A stretch of DNA of 64,000 bases from positions 3,658,001 through 3,722,000 of the forward strand of contig NZ_CP054043.1 in NCBI RefSeq assembly GCF_013282725.1. Direction: 5' to 3'. This document shows positions 49,373 through 59,180 of the stretch, piece after piece. This DNA comes from Yersinia mollaretii ATCC 43969 (GTDB lineage Bacteria; Pseudomonadota; Gammaproteobacteria; Enterobacterales; Enterobacteriaceae). Below the pieces are notes generated by a model. It searched no databases, was not told the DNA's origin, and saw only the letters and a program-made list of their open reading frames with translations. Every line of letters begins with the position of its first letter. Within the stretch, counting starts at the first letter, position 1. Both the position numbers and the translations under genes were made by a program.

Positions 49373-50242
49373 ATGAATACGCTGGAAAATATCCAAAATA
49401 ATCTGGACCTCCTGAGCAAATCTGAAAGGAAAGTCGCCGAGGTGATCCTGGCCTCCCCACAAACAGCTATCCATTCAAGTATCGCCACACTCGCCAAAAT
49501 GGCGAACGTCAGCGAACCCACGGTAAACCGTTTTTGCCGCCGACTGGATACCAAAGGTTTCCCTGATTTTAAACTTCATTTGGCACAAAGTCTGGCTAAT
49601 GGCACACCTTATGTGAACCGAAATGTTGAAGAAGATGATAGTGTAGCCGCTTACACGGGTAAAATTTTCGAATCGACCATGGCTAGTCTGGATATGGCGA
49701 AAAATAATTTAGACATTGCTGCCATCAATCGGGCTGTGGATTTATTGACACAGGCAAAGAAGATTTCGTTCTTTGGCCTTGGCGCATCAGCGGCTGTCGC
49801 CCATGACGCGATGAATAAATTTTTCCGCTTCAATATTCCGGTAATTTATTTTGATGATATCGTGATGCAACGTATGAGTTGCATGAATTCCAGTGAAGGC
49901 GACGTGGTGGTATTAATATCCCATACTGGCCGCACAAAAAGTCTGGTTGAGTTAGCTCACTTAGCCCGTGAAAACGATGCCACGGTGATTGCTATTACCT
50001 CGCGCGATACACCATTGGCAAACGAAGCTACGTTACCGCTGCTGTTGGATGTGCCGGAAGACACTGATATGTATATGCCGATGGTGTCCCGTATTGCTCA
50101 ACTGACATTAATTGATGTCTTGGCGACCGGATTTACTCTGCGTCGAGGGGCAAAATTCAGAGATAACCTGAAACGGGTTAAAGATGCACTGAAAGAGTCA
50201 CGATTCGATAAAGGTTTACCGCATATCAACAGCGGTGAATAA
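49373..50242 (+). CDS. hexR: Transcriptional regulator HexR
   Basis: 289 residues from MNTLENIQNNLDLLSKSE (49373), aligned with the E. coli start; an ATG 12 codons upstream is less likely. It is an RpiR-family regulator with an N-terminal HTH including VSEPTVNRFCRRLD near 46 and a C-terminal SIS phosphosugar domain (FFGLGASAAVAHDAMNK near 135). It senses KDPG and controls central carbon genes. Two of its operators are visible, at zwf and pykA. Confidence 0.95.
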   Translation: MNTLENIQNNLDLLSKSERKVAEVILASPQTAIHSSIATLAKMANVSEPTVNRFCRRLDTKGFPDFKLHLAQSLANGTPYVNRNVEEDDSVAAYTGKIFESTMASLDMAKNNLDIAAINRAVDLLTQAKKISFFGLGASAAVAHDAMNKFFRFNIPVIYFDDIVMQRMSCMNSSEGDVVVLISHTGRTKSLVELAHLARENDATVIAITSRDTPLANEATLPLLLDVPEDTDMYMPMVSRIAQLTLIDVLATGFTLRRGAKFRDNLKRVKDALKESRFDKGLPHINSGE

Positions 50243-50587
50243 AGGTAAAAGCGCGGAAGTCGTGTCAGGCGCGGAAATCGCCTTGTTTGGCACCGGTCCT
50301 GAAAATTGTGTTAGCGCATCTTCTGTCGTCACGATTTGACGTATTATTAAAAAATAGACGTCACCTTGGCTCAGGTAATTATGGCCCGAGCCGATATGTT
50401 GAGAAAGAGCTCGCTTTGTAATGCGATCGTTTTTACATCCGCAAGCGGATAACATGCATGACATGATTTCGTCGTAAAACATGAAAAAGTTTCGTCGTAA
50501 AATTTGTAGCTTAGTTACATTTTACTCTCGGATTTATTATCCGCTGTTTTAACAACACCATGCTTCATCAAGTCAACGGAGTAAGAG
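50243..50587. other. hexR-pykA intergenic region
   Basis: 345 bases with the pykA promoter. It contains a HexR box (50505-50519) and two direct copies of TTTCGTCGTAAAA at 50467-50479 and 50490-50502 (23 bases apart). No gene is supported. Confidence 0.6.
50505..50519. promoter_or_regulatory. HexR operator at pykA
   Basis: TGTAGCTTAGTTACA fits TGTAR-N5-TTACA with one mismatch from perfect symmetry. It is 68 bases upstream of pykA. Confidence 0.75.
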
Positions 50588-52030
50588 ATGTCCAGACGGC
50601 TCAGAAGGACCAAGATTGTTACTACACTGGGGCCGGCTACTGACCGCGACAATAATCTGGAAAAGATTATTGCTGCTGGTGCTAACGTAGTCCGCCTGAA
50701 TTTTTCCCATGGTAGCGCCGAAGATCATGAGTTGCGGGCGAATAAAGTCCGTGAAATCGCCGCCCGGCTGGGGCGTCATGTTGCTATTCTTGGCGATTTA
50801 CAAGGTCCTAAAATCCGGGTATCTACTTTTAAGGAAGGCAAAGTTTTCCTTAATGTGCACGATAAATTTCTGCTTGATGCCAACATGGCAAAAGGCGAAG
50901 GCGATAAAGATAAAGTCGGTATCGATTATAAGGGCCTGCCTGCTGATGTGGTCCCTGGTGATATCCTGCTGCTGGATGATGGCCGGGTACAGCTAAAAGT
51001 GATTGAAGTACAGGGTATGAAAGTCTTCACCGAAGTGACTGTCGGTGGCCCGCTCTCCAACAATAAAGGCATCAATAAACTCGGTGGCGGCCTGTCCGCA
51101 GAAGCCCTGACTGAAAAAGATAAGGCCGACATTGTTACCGCCGCTAAAATTGGTGTGGATTTCTTGGCCGTCTCCTTCCCACGTACTGGCGAAGATCTGC
51201 ATTATGCCCGCCGTCTGGCGCGTGATGCGGGTTGCAACGCACAAATCGTAGCAAAAGTTGAACGTGCTGAAGCCGTGGCAACAGATGAAGCCATGGATGA
51301 CATCATCCTCGCCTCTGATGTGGTGATGGTCGCTCGCGGTGACTTGGGTGTAGAAATTGGTGACCCTGAGTTAGTCGGTATCCAGAAAAAACTGATTCGC
51401 CGCGCGCGTCAGCTTAACCGCGCCGTGATCACCGCGACTCAGATGATGGAGTCGATGATTACCAACCCCATGCCAACCCGAGCAGAAGTGATGGACGTGG
51501 CTAACGCCGTACTGGATGGCACCGATGCCGTGATGTTGTCGGCTGAAACCGCCGCCGGTCAGTATCCAGCAGAAACTGTGGCTGCTATGGCGCGAGTTTG
51601 TCTGGGTGCAGAAAAAATCCCAAGCATTAATGTGTCCAAGCACCGCCTTGATGTGCAATTCGATAATGTCGAAGAAGCTATCGCGATGTCGACCATGTAT
51701 GCAGCAAACCACCTGAAAGGTATTACGGCAATTATCGCCATGACCGAATCAGGTCGCACTGCGCTGATGATGTCCCGTATCAGCTCCGGTTTACCGATCT
51801 TTGCGATGTCTCGTCATGACCATACTTTAAACCTGACGGCGATCTATCGTGGAGTCACTCCGGTCTATTGTGATACCCACACTGATGGCATCCTTGCCGC
51901 CACTGAAGCGGTTAACCGTCTAAAAGATAAAGGCTTCTTGGTTTCGGGTGATCTGGTGATCGTGACTCAAGGTGATGTCATGGGGACCATTGGGACCACC
52001 AATACTAGCCGGATTATTCGCGTTGAATAA
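50588..52030 (+). CDS. pykA: Pyruvate kinase II (PykA)
   Basis: 480 residues, matching PykA in length. It transfers phosphate from PEP to ADP. The N-terminal [14 protein letters not shown], the metal/PEP motif VEIGDPEL near 256, the [18 protein letters not shown] stretch near 282 and [17 protein letters not shown] near 309 are all present. GGAG lies ten bases before the ATG. A HexR operator precedes it and a strong terminator follows. Confidence 0.97.
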   Translation: MSRRLRRTKIVTTLGPATDRDNNLEKIIAAGANVVRLNFSHGSAEDHELRANKVREIAARLGRHVAILGDLQGPKIRVSTFKEGKVFLNVHDKFLLDANMAKGEGDKDKVGIDYKGLPADVVPGDILLLDDGRVQLKVIEVQGMKVFTEVTVGGPLSNNKGINKLGGGLSAEALTEKDKADIVTAAKIGVDFLAVSFPRTGEDLHYARRLARDAGCNAQIVAKVERAEAVATDEAMDDIILASDVVMVARGDLGVEIGDPELVGIQKKLIRRARQLNRAVITATQMMESMITNPMPTRAEVMDVANAVLDGTDAVMLSAETAAGQYPAETVAAMARVCLGAEKIPSINVSKHRLDVQFDNVEEAIAMSTMYAANHLKGITAIIAMTESGRTALMMSRISSGLPIFAMSRHDHTLNLTAIYRGVTPVYCDTHTDGILAATEAVNRLKDKGFLVSGDLVIVTQGDVMGTIGTTNTSRIIRVE

Positions 52031-52052
52031 TCTGTCTTAAGCCAGCAAAAGC

Positions 52053-52088
52053 AAAAAGCCCGCTAATGAATAAAATAGCGGGCTTTTT
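52053..52088. terminator. Bidirectional terminator between pykA and lpxM
   Basis: The stem AAAAAGCCCGCTA/TAGCGGGCTTTTT with a ten-base loop and T-run lies 23 bases after pykA. The flanking A- and T-runs make it effective on both strands for the converging genes. Confidence 0.9.
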
Positions 52089-52133
52089 TATTGATGTTCA
52101 ACGGTTATTGATATTCAAAGACAATGACTGCCG

Positions 52134-53096
52134 TTAAAGATCCTTGCGAACATAAGGCTCGATCTCGCCCTCTTTGCGGGTCTTCAGCAGCTTAAGAATC
52201 CAGGTGTACTGCTCTGGATTAGGTTTAACCAGCAACTCAACCTCTTCATTCATCCGACGAGCAATATAAGCGTCGTCAGCATCTGCCAAGTCATCCATCG
52301 GTGGGCGGATATAGATATCAAGACGATGTTCACGATAATTATAGACTGGGAACATCGGCACAATCGCAGCGCGACAGACTTTCATCAAGCGCCCGACCGC
52401 TGGCAATGTGGCTTTATAGGTGGCAAAAAAGTCAACGAATTCACTTTGCTCAGGGCCATAGTCTTCATCGGGCAGATAGTAGCCCCAAAATCCCTGACGG
52501 ACGGAACTGATAAACGGCTTAATGCCGCTTTCGCGTGCATGGATACGCCCACCAAACCGCAAGCGTGCGCTATTCCATAAATAATCTATCAGCGGATTGC
52601 GCTGATGATGGAACATCCCCGCCACCGGTTTACCCTGCTCCGCTAATAACATGGCTGGAATATCAATCGACCAAGCATGTGGCACCAACAGAATGACATT
52701 ACGCTCTTGACGTTGCAGTTCGTCCAAGATATCTAACCCGTGCCAGTGAACACGGGATAGCACTTTTTTGGGATCGCGAAAACAGAGTTCTGCCATCATC
52801 ATCAACGGCTGTGCTGCCGTGGCAAACATCTGGTCGATGATATGCTCGCGCTCTGCTTCGGGCAGTTCAGGCATGCAATAGAGAAGATTAATACGGGCGC
52901 GGCGGCGGCCACTTTTGGCGAACTTCCCTGCAAGGCGGCCAATGCTTGCCAACAAGGGATCACGGAATTTGGGCGGGACATAGGCCATCGCTGCCATTGC
53001 TCCGACTCCCAACCAGACACCCCAAAAACGAGGGTGTAGGAAAGATTTTTTAAATACCGGAATAAAGCCAGCGGCGTCATTTTTATCTTTATGCAT
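52134..53096 (-). CDS. lpxM: Lipid A myristoyl/lauroyl acyltransferase LpxM
   Basis: 320 residues, LpxL/LpxM/LpxP family. It adds the secondary acyl chain to the hydroxyacyl group on the distal glucosamine of Kdo2-lipid A. An N-terminal membrane anchor lies near 22-42. The catalytic HX4D motif is PHAWSID near 138, and further conserved segments are MFHHQRNPLIDYLWNSAR near 165 and GYYLPDEDYGPEQSEFVDFF near 210. It follows mepM, as in E. coli. The acyl preference cannot be read out. Confidence 0.93.
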   Translation of the reverse strand: MHKDKNDAAGFIPVFKKSFLHPRFWGVWLGVGAMAAMAYVPPKFRDPLLASIGRLAGKFAKSGRRRARINLLYCMPELPEAEREHIIDQMFATAAQPLMMMAELCFRDPKKVLSRVHWHGLDILDELQRQERNVILLVPHAWSIDIPAMLLAEQGKPVAGMFHHQRNPLIDYLWNSARLRFGGRIHARESGIKPFISSVRQGFWGYYLPDEDYGPEQSEFVDFFATYKATLPAVGRLMKVCRAAIVPMFPVYNYREHRLDIYIRPPMDDLADADDAYIARRMNEEVELLVKPNPEQYTWILKLLKTRKEGEIEPYVRKDL

Positions 53097-53206
53097 GGAG
53101 AAACTCTTGGGGTTGGCAGTGGGCTAATAATAACATACCCGTGATCCTTGAAGTTGCTGGGGCTTGAAGTTGCAGAGGATTAGCAACGCTCGTAACTCGA
53201 TCGACT

Positions 53207-53245
53207 CATGGGCCTTGCAGCAGCTAGCCCGCGGCAAGGCCCATG
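53207..53245. repeat. 12-bp perfect inverted repeat between mepM and lpxM
   Basis: The arms CATGGGCCTTGC (53207-53218) and GCAAGGCCCATG (53234-53245) surround a 15-base loop. There is no T-run on the minus strand. To its left, 53148-53200 has two short GCTTGAAGTTGC-like copies that resemble the tail of the intergenic repeat family, so it may be a degenerate or hybrid element. Confidence 0.7.
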
Positions 53246-53292
53246 ATTTTAGATCTATCGCTCTCTGGCAGAGTGCGGCTACCGGAGAACCG

Positions 53293-54609
53293 TTAGTCTA
53301 ATTGCAGCTGTGGAATCACCTGTTTGGCGATAGCCAGATATTCACTGCGGTCTTTACCACTTAAGCCTTCTGAACGCGGTAATTTGGCGGTTAATGGATT
53401 AACCGCTTGCTGGTTCATCCAGAATTCATAGTGCAGATGCGGGCCAGTAGAGCGGCCAGTGTTACCTGACAATGCGATACGGTCGCCACGCTTCACTTTC
53501 TGCCCCGGCTTAACCAGCAATTTCTTCAAATGCATGTAGCGGGTGGTGTACTGGCGGCCATGGCGAATAGCCACATAGTTACCGGCTGCCCCACTGCGTT
53601 TAGCAATCACCACTTCGCCATCACCGACAGCAAGCACGGGTGTTCCCACTGGCATGGCGAAATCTACACCTTTATGTGGTGCGACACGCCCAGTCACAGG
53701 ATTAAGGCGGCGAGGATTGAAGTTAGATGAGATTCGGAACTGTTTCATGGTCGGGAAACGCATAAAACCACGAGCCAGACCAGAGCCTTGGCGATCGTAG
53801 AATTTACCGTCATCGGCACGAATCGCGTAGTAATCCTTGCCGCCAGAGCGCATACGAACCCCGACTAACTGGCTTTGCTCACTACGGCCATCAAGAATTT
53901 CACGAGACATCAAGACCGAGAATTGATCACCTTTGCGCAGTTTCGCGAAATCCAACTGCCACTGTAGTGCTTTGGTGACCGCACGAATTTCAGAATTAGT
54001 TAAACCGGCCTTCTTAGCGCTAGTCACAAAGCTACCATCAAGGCTACCAGTCAGAACTTTGTTGCTCCACTCGCCCTTTTGTAGCTCTTTCGTCTCTTTA
54101 AAAGCGTTACCGACACGGTCATAAGTGCGCGTTTCACGGCGAGACATCTCCCATGTCAGACGCTGCAAATCACCCGTATCATTGACGGTCCAAGAGATTT
54201 GCTGCCCGATCTTCAGATTACGAAGGTCGCGATTTGAGTTCGCAAGCAGAGAAACATCTGAAATATCAATGCCATACTGGGTAAGAATGCTGCTCAGGGT
54301 ATCCCCCGTAGAGACAACATACTCATGGACGCCCGTTTCACTGGCATCCTTGGCATCTAACTCGTCTTGCGGAATTTCATCATCAGGCGTGGGCTGATCA
54401 ATGGGTTCACTGGCTTCAGGCAATAAAATACGGGGTTGGCTGGTATCTAATACCACGCTCTTGGCAATAGGGTCATGCTCAGGGTGATAAACAAAAGGCC
54501 GCCAAACAGCTACGGCCAGTGTCATTACAGTCAACGACCCCAACATAATACGGTGGGGTCGAGGGAGATTGTTATACGCCAGGGTGATAGTTCTGACTAT
54601 CTGCTGCAC
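53293..54609 (-). CDS. mepM: Murein DD-endopeptidase MepM
   Basis: 438 residues with a GTG start at 54609 and AAGGAT eight bases before. An N-terminal membrane anchor lies near 20-38. A LysM domain covers about 95-140 (YVVSTGDTLSSILTQYG). The LytM/M23 catalytic domain is at 300-415 with HKGVDFA and HLHYEFW zinc ligands. It cuts D-Ala-mDAP cross-links to allow murein growth. It starts 20 bases after znuA, so the two may be co-transcribed. Confidence 0.94.
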   Translation of the reverse strand: MQQIVRTITLAYNNLPRPHRIMLGSLTVMTLAVAVWRPFVYHPEHDPIAKSVVLDTSQPRILLPEASEPIDQPTPDDEIPQDELDAKDASETGVHEYVVSTGDTLSSILTQYGIDISDVSLLANSNRDLRNLKIGQQISWTVNDTGDLQRLTWEMSRRETRTYDRVGNAFKETKELQKGEWSNKVLTGSLDGSFVTSAKKAGLTNSEIRAVTKALQWQLDFAKLRKGDQFSVLMSREILDGRSEQSQLVGVRMRSGGKDYYAIRADDGKFYDRQGSGLARGFMRFPTMKQFRISSNFNPRRLNPVTGRVAPHKGVDFAMPVGTPVLAVGDGEVVIAKRSGAAGNYVAIRHGRQYTTRYMHLKKLLVKPGQKVKRGDRIALSGNTGRSTGPHLHYEFWMNQQAVNPLTAKLPRSEGLSGKDRSEYLAIAKQVIPQLQLD

Positions 54610-54629
54610 TTATGAGTATCCTTTTAATC

Positions 54630-55586
54630 TTACTTCAGGCAGCTCACGTATTGGTTCGACAACTGAGACAAAAAGTTCACATAGCTGTCCTTGCCTAATA
54701 CTATGCCGCTGCCCAAGGGATCCAGCGTACCTGAACGGACGTCTGTTCCTTTGGCAACGGCATTAATGACGGCCGGCCTGAATTGTGGCTCAGCAAAAAC
54801 GCATAACGCTTTGTGCTCAACCAACTGTGTTCGAATTTGATGTAAACGCTGCGCACCAGGTTGTATTTCGGGATTGACTGTAAAATGCCCTAATGGGCTC
54901 AAGCCAAAGTGTTTTTCAAAGTAGCCATAGGCATCATGAAAAACAAAGTATCCCTTACCTTGGGCAGGCATTAGCATAGTAGCAATATTTTTTTCATTTT
55001 GCGCTAGTTGATCCTCGAACCGGCGCAGGTTTGCATCTAATTTGTCCTTATTTTGCGGCATAAGTTCCAATAATCTGTCATGAATCGCGATTGCAGATTG
55101 TTTCGCTATGGTCGGCGACAACCAAATATGCATGTTGTATTCGCCATGGTGATGCTCGCCGCCACTATTATCTTTAGCATGATCATGGTCATGCCCCGCA
55201 TCTTCCCCTTCATGCTCATCATGTTCCTCACCTTTCATTAACAAAGGCATAACGGAAGGTAACTGAGCTAATGCAATTTGTTTCTTATCAGCAACTTGTG
55301 AGAGAGGTTTTGATAGAAAGGCTTCCATTTCCGGTCCGACCCAAATAACCAGCTCAGCACTGCGTAACCGCTGGACATCCGATGGACGAAGCGCATAATC
55401 GTGCGGCGAAGCGCCATCGGGCAATAATACTTCAGTCGGTAACACGCCATCTGCAATAGCGGAGGCGATAAAACCTAATGGCCGAACAGATGTCACGATG
55501 GCAGCGGAGGCCATATTAAAGGGATTAGCAATGAAAATTGCACTGGCGAGCATGGCCCGCTTCAGCCACTTATTTTTATGTAACAT
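54630..55586 (-). CDS. znuA: Zinc ABC transporter substrate-binding protein ZnuA
   Basis: 318 residues. A signal peptide (1-28) is followed by a cluster A-I substrate-binding protein. The zinc-site histidines lie in [13 protein letters not shown] near 60 and NMHIWLSP near 150. A His/Asp/Glu-rich loop ([18 protein letters not shown]) covers about 118-146. It captures periplasmic Zn2+ and delivers it to ZnuB. It is divergent from znuCB around a shared Zur box. Confidence 0.96.
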   Translation of the reverse strand: MLHKNKWLKRAMLASAIFIANPFNMASAAIVTSVRPLGFIASAIADGVLPTEVLLPDGASPHDYALRPSDVQRLRSAELVIWVGPEMEAFLSKPLSQVADKKQIALAQLPSVMPLLMKGEEHDEHEGEDAGHDHDHAKDNSGGEHHHGEYNMHIWLSPTIAKQSAIAIHDRLLELMPQNKDKLDANLRRFEDQLAQNEKNIATMLMPAQGKGYFVFHDAYGYFEKHFGLSPLGHFTVNPEIQPGAQRLHQIRTQLVEHKALCVFAEPQFRPAVINAVAKGTDVRSGTLDPLGSGIVLGKDSYVNFLSQLSNQYVSCLK

Positions 55587-55618
55587 AATACGAATTCTCG
55601 ACGTTTGGTTGAGTAAAG

Positions 55619-55638
55619 CGTAATATTATAACATTCAC
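55619..55638. promoter_or_regulatory. Zur box between znuA and znuC
   Basis: The minus strand reads GAATGTTATAATATTAC, matching the core of the Zur consensus GAAATGTTATANTATAACATTTC. It is 32 bases from the znuA start and 23 bases from the znuC start, so one zinc-bound Zur dimer can repress both directions. Confidence 0.82.
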
Positions 55639-55661
55639 TCGGTTCTGCAAACGTAATCATA

Positions 55662-56420
55662 ATGTCCACATTGGTCACTCTAAATAAGATATCTGTCACT
55701 TTTGGTAATCGGCGGGTACTAAATGATATTTCCCTTTCTCTGCGCCCGGGAAGAATTCTGACCCTGCTCGGGCCAAATGGCGCGGGTAAATCGACACTGG
55801 TTCGCGTGGTGCTTGGATTGGTTGCCCCCACCAGCGGCACACTAATTCGCGAGCCGGGTCTGCGCATTGGTTATGTTCCGCAAAAGCTCCATCTGGATGC
55901 CACATTGCCGCTCACAGTCAGTCGTTTTATGCGACTGAAACCCGGCGTCAAAAAGGCCGATATCTTGCCCGCACTGAAACGTGTACATGCTGCACATCTG
56001 TTGGATCAACCCATGCAAAAACTCTCCGGCGGTGAAAACCAGCGGGTGCTGCTTGCGCGCGCGCTGCTAAATCGCCCACAGCTATTAGTGTTAGATGAGC
56101 CGACGCAAGGTGTTGATGTTAATGGACAACTGGCCCTTTATGACTTGATCGAGCAATTGCGCAAGGAGCTGGGCTGCGCCGTGTTAATGGTCTCCCATGA
56201 CTTGCATTTGGTGATGGCAAAGACCGATGAAGTTTTGTGCCTTAACCAACATATCTGCTGCTCTGGCGCGCCGGAAGTGGTTTCAACGCATCCTGAGTTT
56301 ATCGCCATGTTTGGCAATCGCGGTGCCGAACAGTTAGCCGTTTATCGTCATCACCATAATCATCGCCACGATCTGCACGGAAAGATTATTTTGAAAAACA
56401 GTGGGAGTCGTGACGCATGA
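55662..56420 (+). CDS. znuC: Zinc ABC transporter ATP-binding protein ZnuC
   Basis: 252 residues. The Walker [13 protein letters not shown] lies near 37, the signature [17 protein letters not shown] near 119 and the Walker [14 protein letters not shown] near 145. The C-terminal tail [14 protein letters not shown] is His-rich, as in other ZnuC. Overlaps znuB by ATGA. Confidence 0.96.
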   Translation: MSTLVTLNKISVTFGNRRVLNDISLSLRPGRILTLLGPNGAGKSTLVRVVLGLVAPTSGTLIREPGLRIGYVPQKLHLDATLPLTVSRFMRLKPGVKKADILPALKRVHAAHLLDQPMQKLSGGENQRVLLARALLNRPQLLVLDEPTQGVDVNGQLALYDLIEQLRKELGCAVLMVSHDLHLVMAKTDEVLCLNQHICCSGAPEVVSTHPEFIAMFGNRGAEQLAVYRHHHNHRHDLHGKIILKNSGSRDA

Positions 56421-57202
56421 TTGAATTATTACTGCCAGGCTGGTTAGCCGGTATTTTGTTGGCGACAGCGGCTGGCCCACTGGGATCTTTTGTTGTCTGG
56501 CGACGCATGTCCTATTTTGGTGATACTTTGGCCCATGCCTCTTTATTGGGGGTGGCATTCGGTTTGCTGCTGAATATCAATCCATTTTATGCCGTCATTG
56601 CCATGACCATGCTGCTAGCGCTGATTTTGGTGTGGCTGGAACGTCGACCACAGCTCGCAGTCGATACCCTACTAGGGATCATGGCTCATAGCGCATTATC
56701 TCTGGGTCTGGTGGTGGTTAGCCTGATGCATAATGTACGGGTCGATTTGATGGCCTATCTGTTTGGTGATCTCCTTTCCGTGACACTGAGTGATATCTGG
56801 CTGATTGCGGCTGGGGTTATTGTGGTGTTGGGGGTGTTGTGCTGGCAGTGGCGTGCATTGTTATCCATGACCGTCAGCCCAGAGCTAGCTCATGTGGACG
56901 GCGTTAATCTGGAGCGAGTTCGGATGTTGCTGATGTTAGTCACCGCACTGACAATAGGGTTGTCGATGAAGTTTGTCGGCGCTCTGATTATCACTTCACT
57001 GTTGATAATCCCAGCGGCGGCGGCACGTCGTTTTGCCCGCACGCCGGAACAGATGGCGGGAATTGCCGTCGGTATTGGTATGATTGCCGTGACGGGCGGC
57101 TTAACTTTCTCCGCGTTGTATGACACGCCGGCCGGGCCTTCCGTCGTGCTTTGCGCCGCCGTGATGTTTGTACTGAGCCTGTCACAAAAAGCGCGTGGAT
57201 AA
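56417..57202 (+). CDS. znuB: Zinc ABC transporter permease ZnuB
   Basis: 261 residues with about eight membrane helices, ABC-3 family. The stretches [20 protein letters not shown] near 20 and [20 protein letters not shown] near 182 are typical. It forms the channel of the ZnuABC importer. Confidence 0.96.
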   Translation: MIELLLPGWLAGILLATAAGPLGSFVVWRRMSYFGDTLAHASLLGVAFGLLLNINPFYAVIAMTMLLALILVWLERRPQLAVDTLLGIMAHSALSLGLVVVSLMHNVRVDLMAYLFGDLLSVTLSDIWLIAAGVIVVLGVLCWQWRALLSMTVSPELAHVDGVNLERVRMLLMLVTALTIGLSMKFVGALIITSLLIIPAAAARRFARTPEQMAGIAVGIGMIAVTGGLTFSALYDTPAGPSVVLCAAVMFVLSLSQKARG

Positions 57203-57213
57203 TCATTTGACTG

Positions 57214-57241
57214 AATGGGGTTTATCTTTATAAGCCCCATT
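57214..57241 (+). terminator. Hairpin after znuB
   Basis: A 12-bp stem, AATGGGGTTTAT with ATAAGCCCCATT (one wobble) and loop CTTT, lies 12 bases after znuB. There is no strong T-run. It stands between converging znuB and ruvB. Confidence 0.65.
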
Positions 57242-57301
57242 GGTTATGGTCACACTTTCCGGTTAAAGCCGTTAACTCTCTGCCTCTCCCCTCACGTTAG
57301 A

Positions 57302-58306
57302 TTACTCTTCGCGGGTAATACCGAAATGTTTGTAAGCATGGTTAGTCGCAATGCGCCCACGGGGAGTGCGCTGAATAAAACCTTGTTGAATGAGATAGGG
57401 TTCCAATACGTCTTCAATGGTCTCCCGCTCTTCGCCAATGGCTGCCGCCAGATTATCTAGCCCCACCGGGCCACCCATAAATTTATCAATCACGGCCAAC
57501 AAAAGTTTACGGTCCATAAAGTCGAACCCTTCGGCATCGACATTCAGCATATCCAGTGCTTTCATCGCCACATCACCATTGATAGCACCATCCGCGCGTA
57601 CCTCCGCGAAATCCCGCACGCGACGCAATAGGCGGTTGGTGATGCGCGGCGTGCCTCGTGAGCGACGTGCCAATTGGTGCGCTCCTTCGGCGGTTAACTC
57701 CAGCCCCAAACACTTGGCACTACGCGCAACAATGTGCTCTAAATCGGCCACCTGATAAAACTCAAGGCGCTGCACAATACCAAATCGATCACGTAACGGA
57801 GAGGTCAACGACCCCGCGCGCGTGGTGGCACCAATCAGGGTAAAGGGGGGCAAATCAAGTTTGATTGAGCGCGCGGCGGGACCTTCACCAATCATGATAT
57901 CCAACTGATAATCTTCCATCGCGGGATACAGAATCTCTTCGACGACCGGTGACAGGCGGTGGATTTCATCAATAAACAGCACATCGTGCGGTTCTAGATT
58001 GGTCAACATCGCAGCTAAATCACCCGCTTTTTCCAGCACGGGGCCAGAGGTAGTGCGCAGATTCACCCCCATCTCATTAGCGACAATATTCGCCAAAGTG
58101 GTTTTACCCAAACCGGGTGGGCCGAAGATCAGCACATGGTCGAGTGCATCGCCGCGCTGTTTAGCGGCTTGAATGAAGATTTCCATCTGCTCACGGACAT
58201 GGGGTTGCCCGACATATTCAGCCAACAGTTTCGGGCGGATAGCCCGATCAATGCTCTCTTCATCACTGATCACACCCGCTGAGATCAAGCGGTCTGCTTC
58301 AATCAT
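57302..58306 (-). CDS. ruvB: Holliday junction branch-migration ATPase RuvB
   Basis: 334 residues when started at the second of two adjacent ATGs (GAGG is six bases upstream). It is an AAA+ ATPase with Walker [10 protein letters not shown] near 60, Walker [10 protein letters not shown] near 108 and sensor 1 GATTRAG near 157, then a winged helix at the C-terminus. It drives branch migration with RuvA. A degenerate repeat separates it from ruvA. Confidence 0.97.
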   Translation of the reverse strand: MIEADRLISAGVISDEESIDRAIRPKLLAEYVGQPHVREQMEIFIQAAKQRGDALDHVLIFGPPGLGKTTLANIVANEMGVNLRTTSGPVLEKAGDLAAMLTNLEPHDVLFIDEIHRLSPVVEEILYPAMEDYQLDIMIGEGPAARSIKLDLPPFTLIGATTRAGSLTSPLRDRFGIVQRLEFYQVADLEHIVARSAKCLGLELTAEGAHQLARRSRGTPRITNRLLRRVRDFAEVRADGAINGDVAMKALDMLNVDAEGFDFMDRKLLLAVIDKFMGGPVGLDNLAAAIGEERETIEDVLEPYLIQQGFIQRTPRGRIATNHAYKHFGITREE

Positions 58307-58320
58307 CATCTACCTCTTTA

Positions 58321-58384
58321 TATCCTTGGTACTTGAAGCCGCAGGGGGATAGTTGCCCGCAACGCCAATCACATTGGCTATATA
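58321..58384 (-). repeat. Degenerate intergenic repeat between ruvA and ruvB
   Basis: It contains TATCCTTGGTACTTGAAGCC, then GCAGGGGG, and ends in AATCACATTGGCTATA. This follows the tail pattern of the repeat at 7960-7996 and 59036-59095. It lacks the CCCGA hairpin core. Confidence 0.6.
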
Positions 58385-58394
58385 AAATGATTTT

Positions 58395-59012
58395 CTATAA
58401 TGCGGCCCGCAGAGCATCACGGATCAGGGTTTCACAATCTGCACCCGGTTTAGCGATTTTGCTCACCAAACGGCTCGCTTCCTGCGGTTTATAACCTAAA
58501 GCCACCAGCGCGGAAGCCGCTTCGGCTTCAATATCCGCATCAGAGATTTGTGACGAAGTGGACGCAGGTAAGGTGATATCACCCGTATTGTTGAACAGGT
58601 CGCCATTCAGCCCCTTGAAGCGATCTTTCATTTCGACCACCAAACGTTCAGCGGTTTTCTTGCCGACACCCGGCAACTTCACCAGCGTAGTAATGTCTTC
58701 GCGCTCAACCGCTGCCACAAACTGCTGTGCTGACATACCGGAGAGAATAGCGAGCGCCAATTTTGGCCCGACGCCGTTCACTTTGATCAGCTCACGAAAC
58801 AGCGCCCGCTCCTGCTTATCATTAAAGCCGTATAGCAGTTGGGCATCTTCACGCACCACAAATTGGGTAAAGATAATGGCTTCCTGCCCTAGATCAGGCA
58901 GCTCATAAAAACAGGTCATTGGCAGTTGGACTTCATAGCCAACACCGTTTGTTTCCAACAGCACCAGTGGGGGCTGTTTTTCCAAAATGATACCTCTGAG
59001 GCGGCCTATCAC
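58395..59012 (-). CDS. ruvA: Holliday junction binding protein RuvA
   Basis: 205 residues. The N-terminal OB fold starts [12 protein letters not shown]. Two helix-hairpin-helix motifs follow ([18 protein letters not shown] near 72, [18 protein letters not shown] near 106), and the C-terminal RuvB-contact domain covers about 155-205. It recognises four-way junctions. A LexA box upstream suggests SOS control of ruvAB. Confidence 0.97.
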   Translation of the reverse strand: MIGRLRGIILEKQPPLVLLETNGVGYEVQLPMTCFYELPDLGQEAIIFTQFVVREDAQLLYGFNDKQERALFRELIKVNGVGPKLALAILSGMSAQQFVAAVEREDITTLVKLPGVGKKTAERLVVEMKDRFKGLNGDLFNNTGDITLPASTSSQISDADIEAEAASALVALGYKPQEASRLVSKIAKPGADCETLIRDALRAAL

Positions 59013-59035
59013 GTGAATCTCTCCTTACCCATGAT

Positions 59036-59095
59036 CCCCTTCGTATGTGAAGCTACAGGGGTGTTCACTGCAACTTCAATCACTTTGGGTATAAA
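59036..59095 (+). repeat. Intergenic repeat tail element upstream of ruvA
   Basis: The sequence begins CCCCTTCGTATGTGAAGC, has CAGGGGTGTTCACTGCAAC and ends TTTGGGTATA. It matches the tail of the copy at 7960-7996 and the element at 58321. It lies between the LexA box and the ruvA start. Confidence 0.65.
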
Positions 59096-59117
59096 CATAA
59101 TGGGCTGTTTATAGCAT

Positions 59118-59143
59118 AAAAAAGGCTGGATGGATATCCAGCC
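59118..59143 (-). terminator. Terminator of ruvC, overlapping the LexA box
   Basis: On the minus strand, GGCTGGAT and ATCCAGCC pair around an ATCC loop and are followed by T6. It lies 38 bases beyond the ruvC stop. The stem is the same palindrome as the LexA operator. Confidence 0.82.
59126..59141. promoter_or_regulatory. LexA operator of ruvAB
   Basis: The minus strand reads CTGGATATCCATCCAG. It differs from the E. coli ruvA SOS box, as I recall it, at one base. It is 114 bases upstream of ruvA. Confidence 0.78.
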
Positions 59144-59180
59144 CGTCATAACAGTTAACCTGCTCGCATTAAAATGCGGC

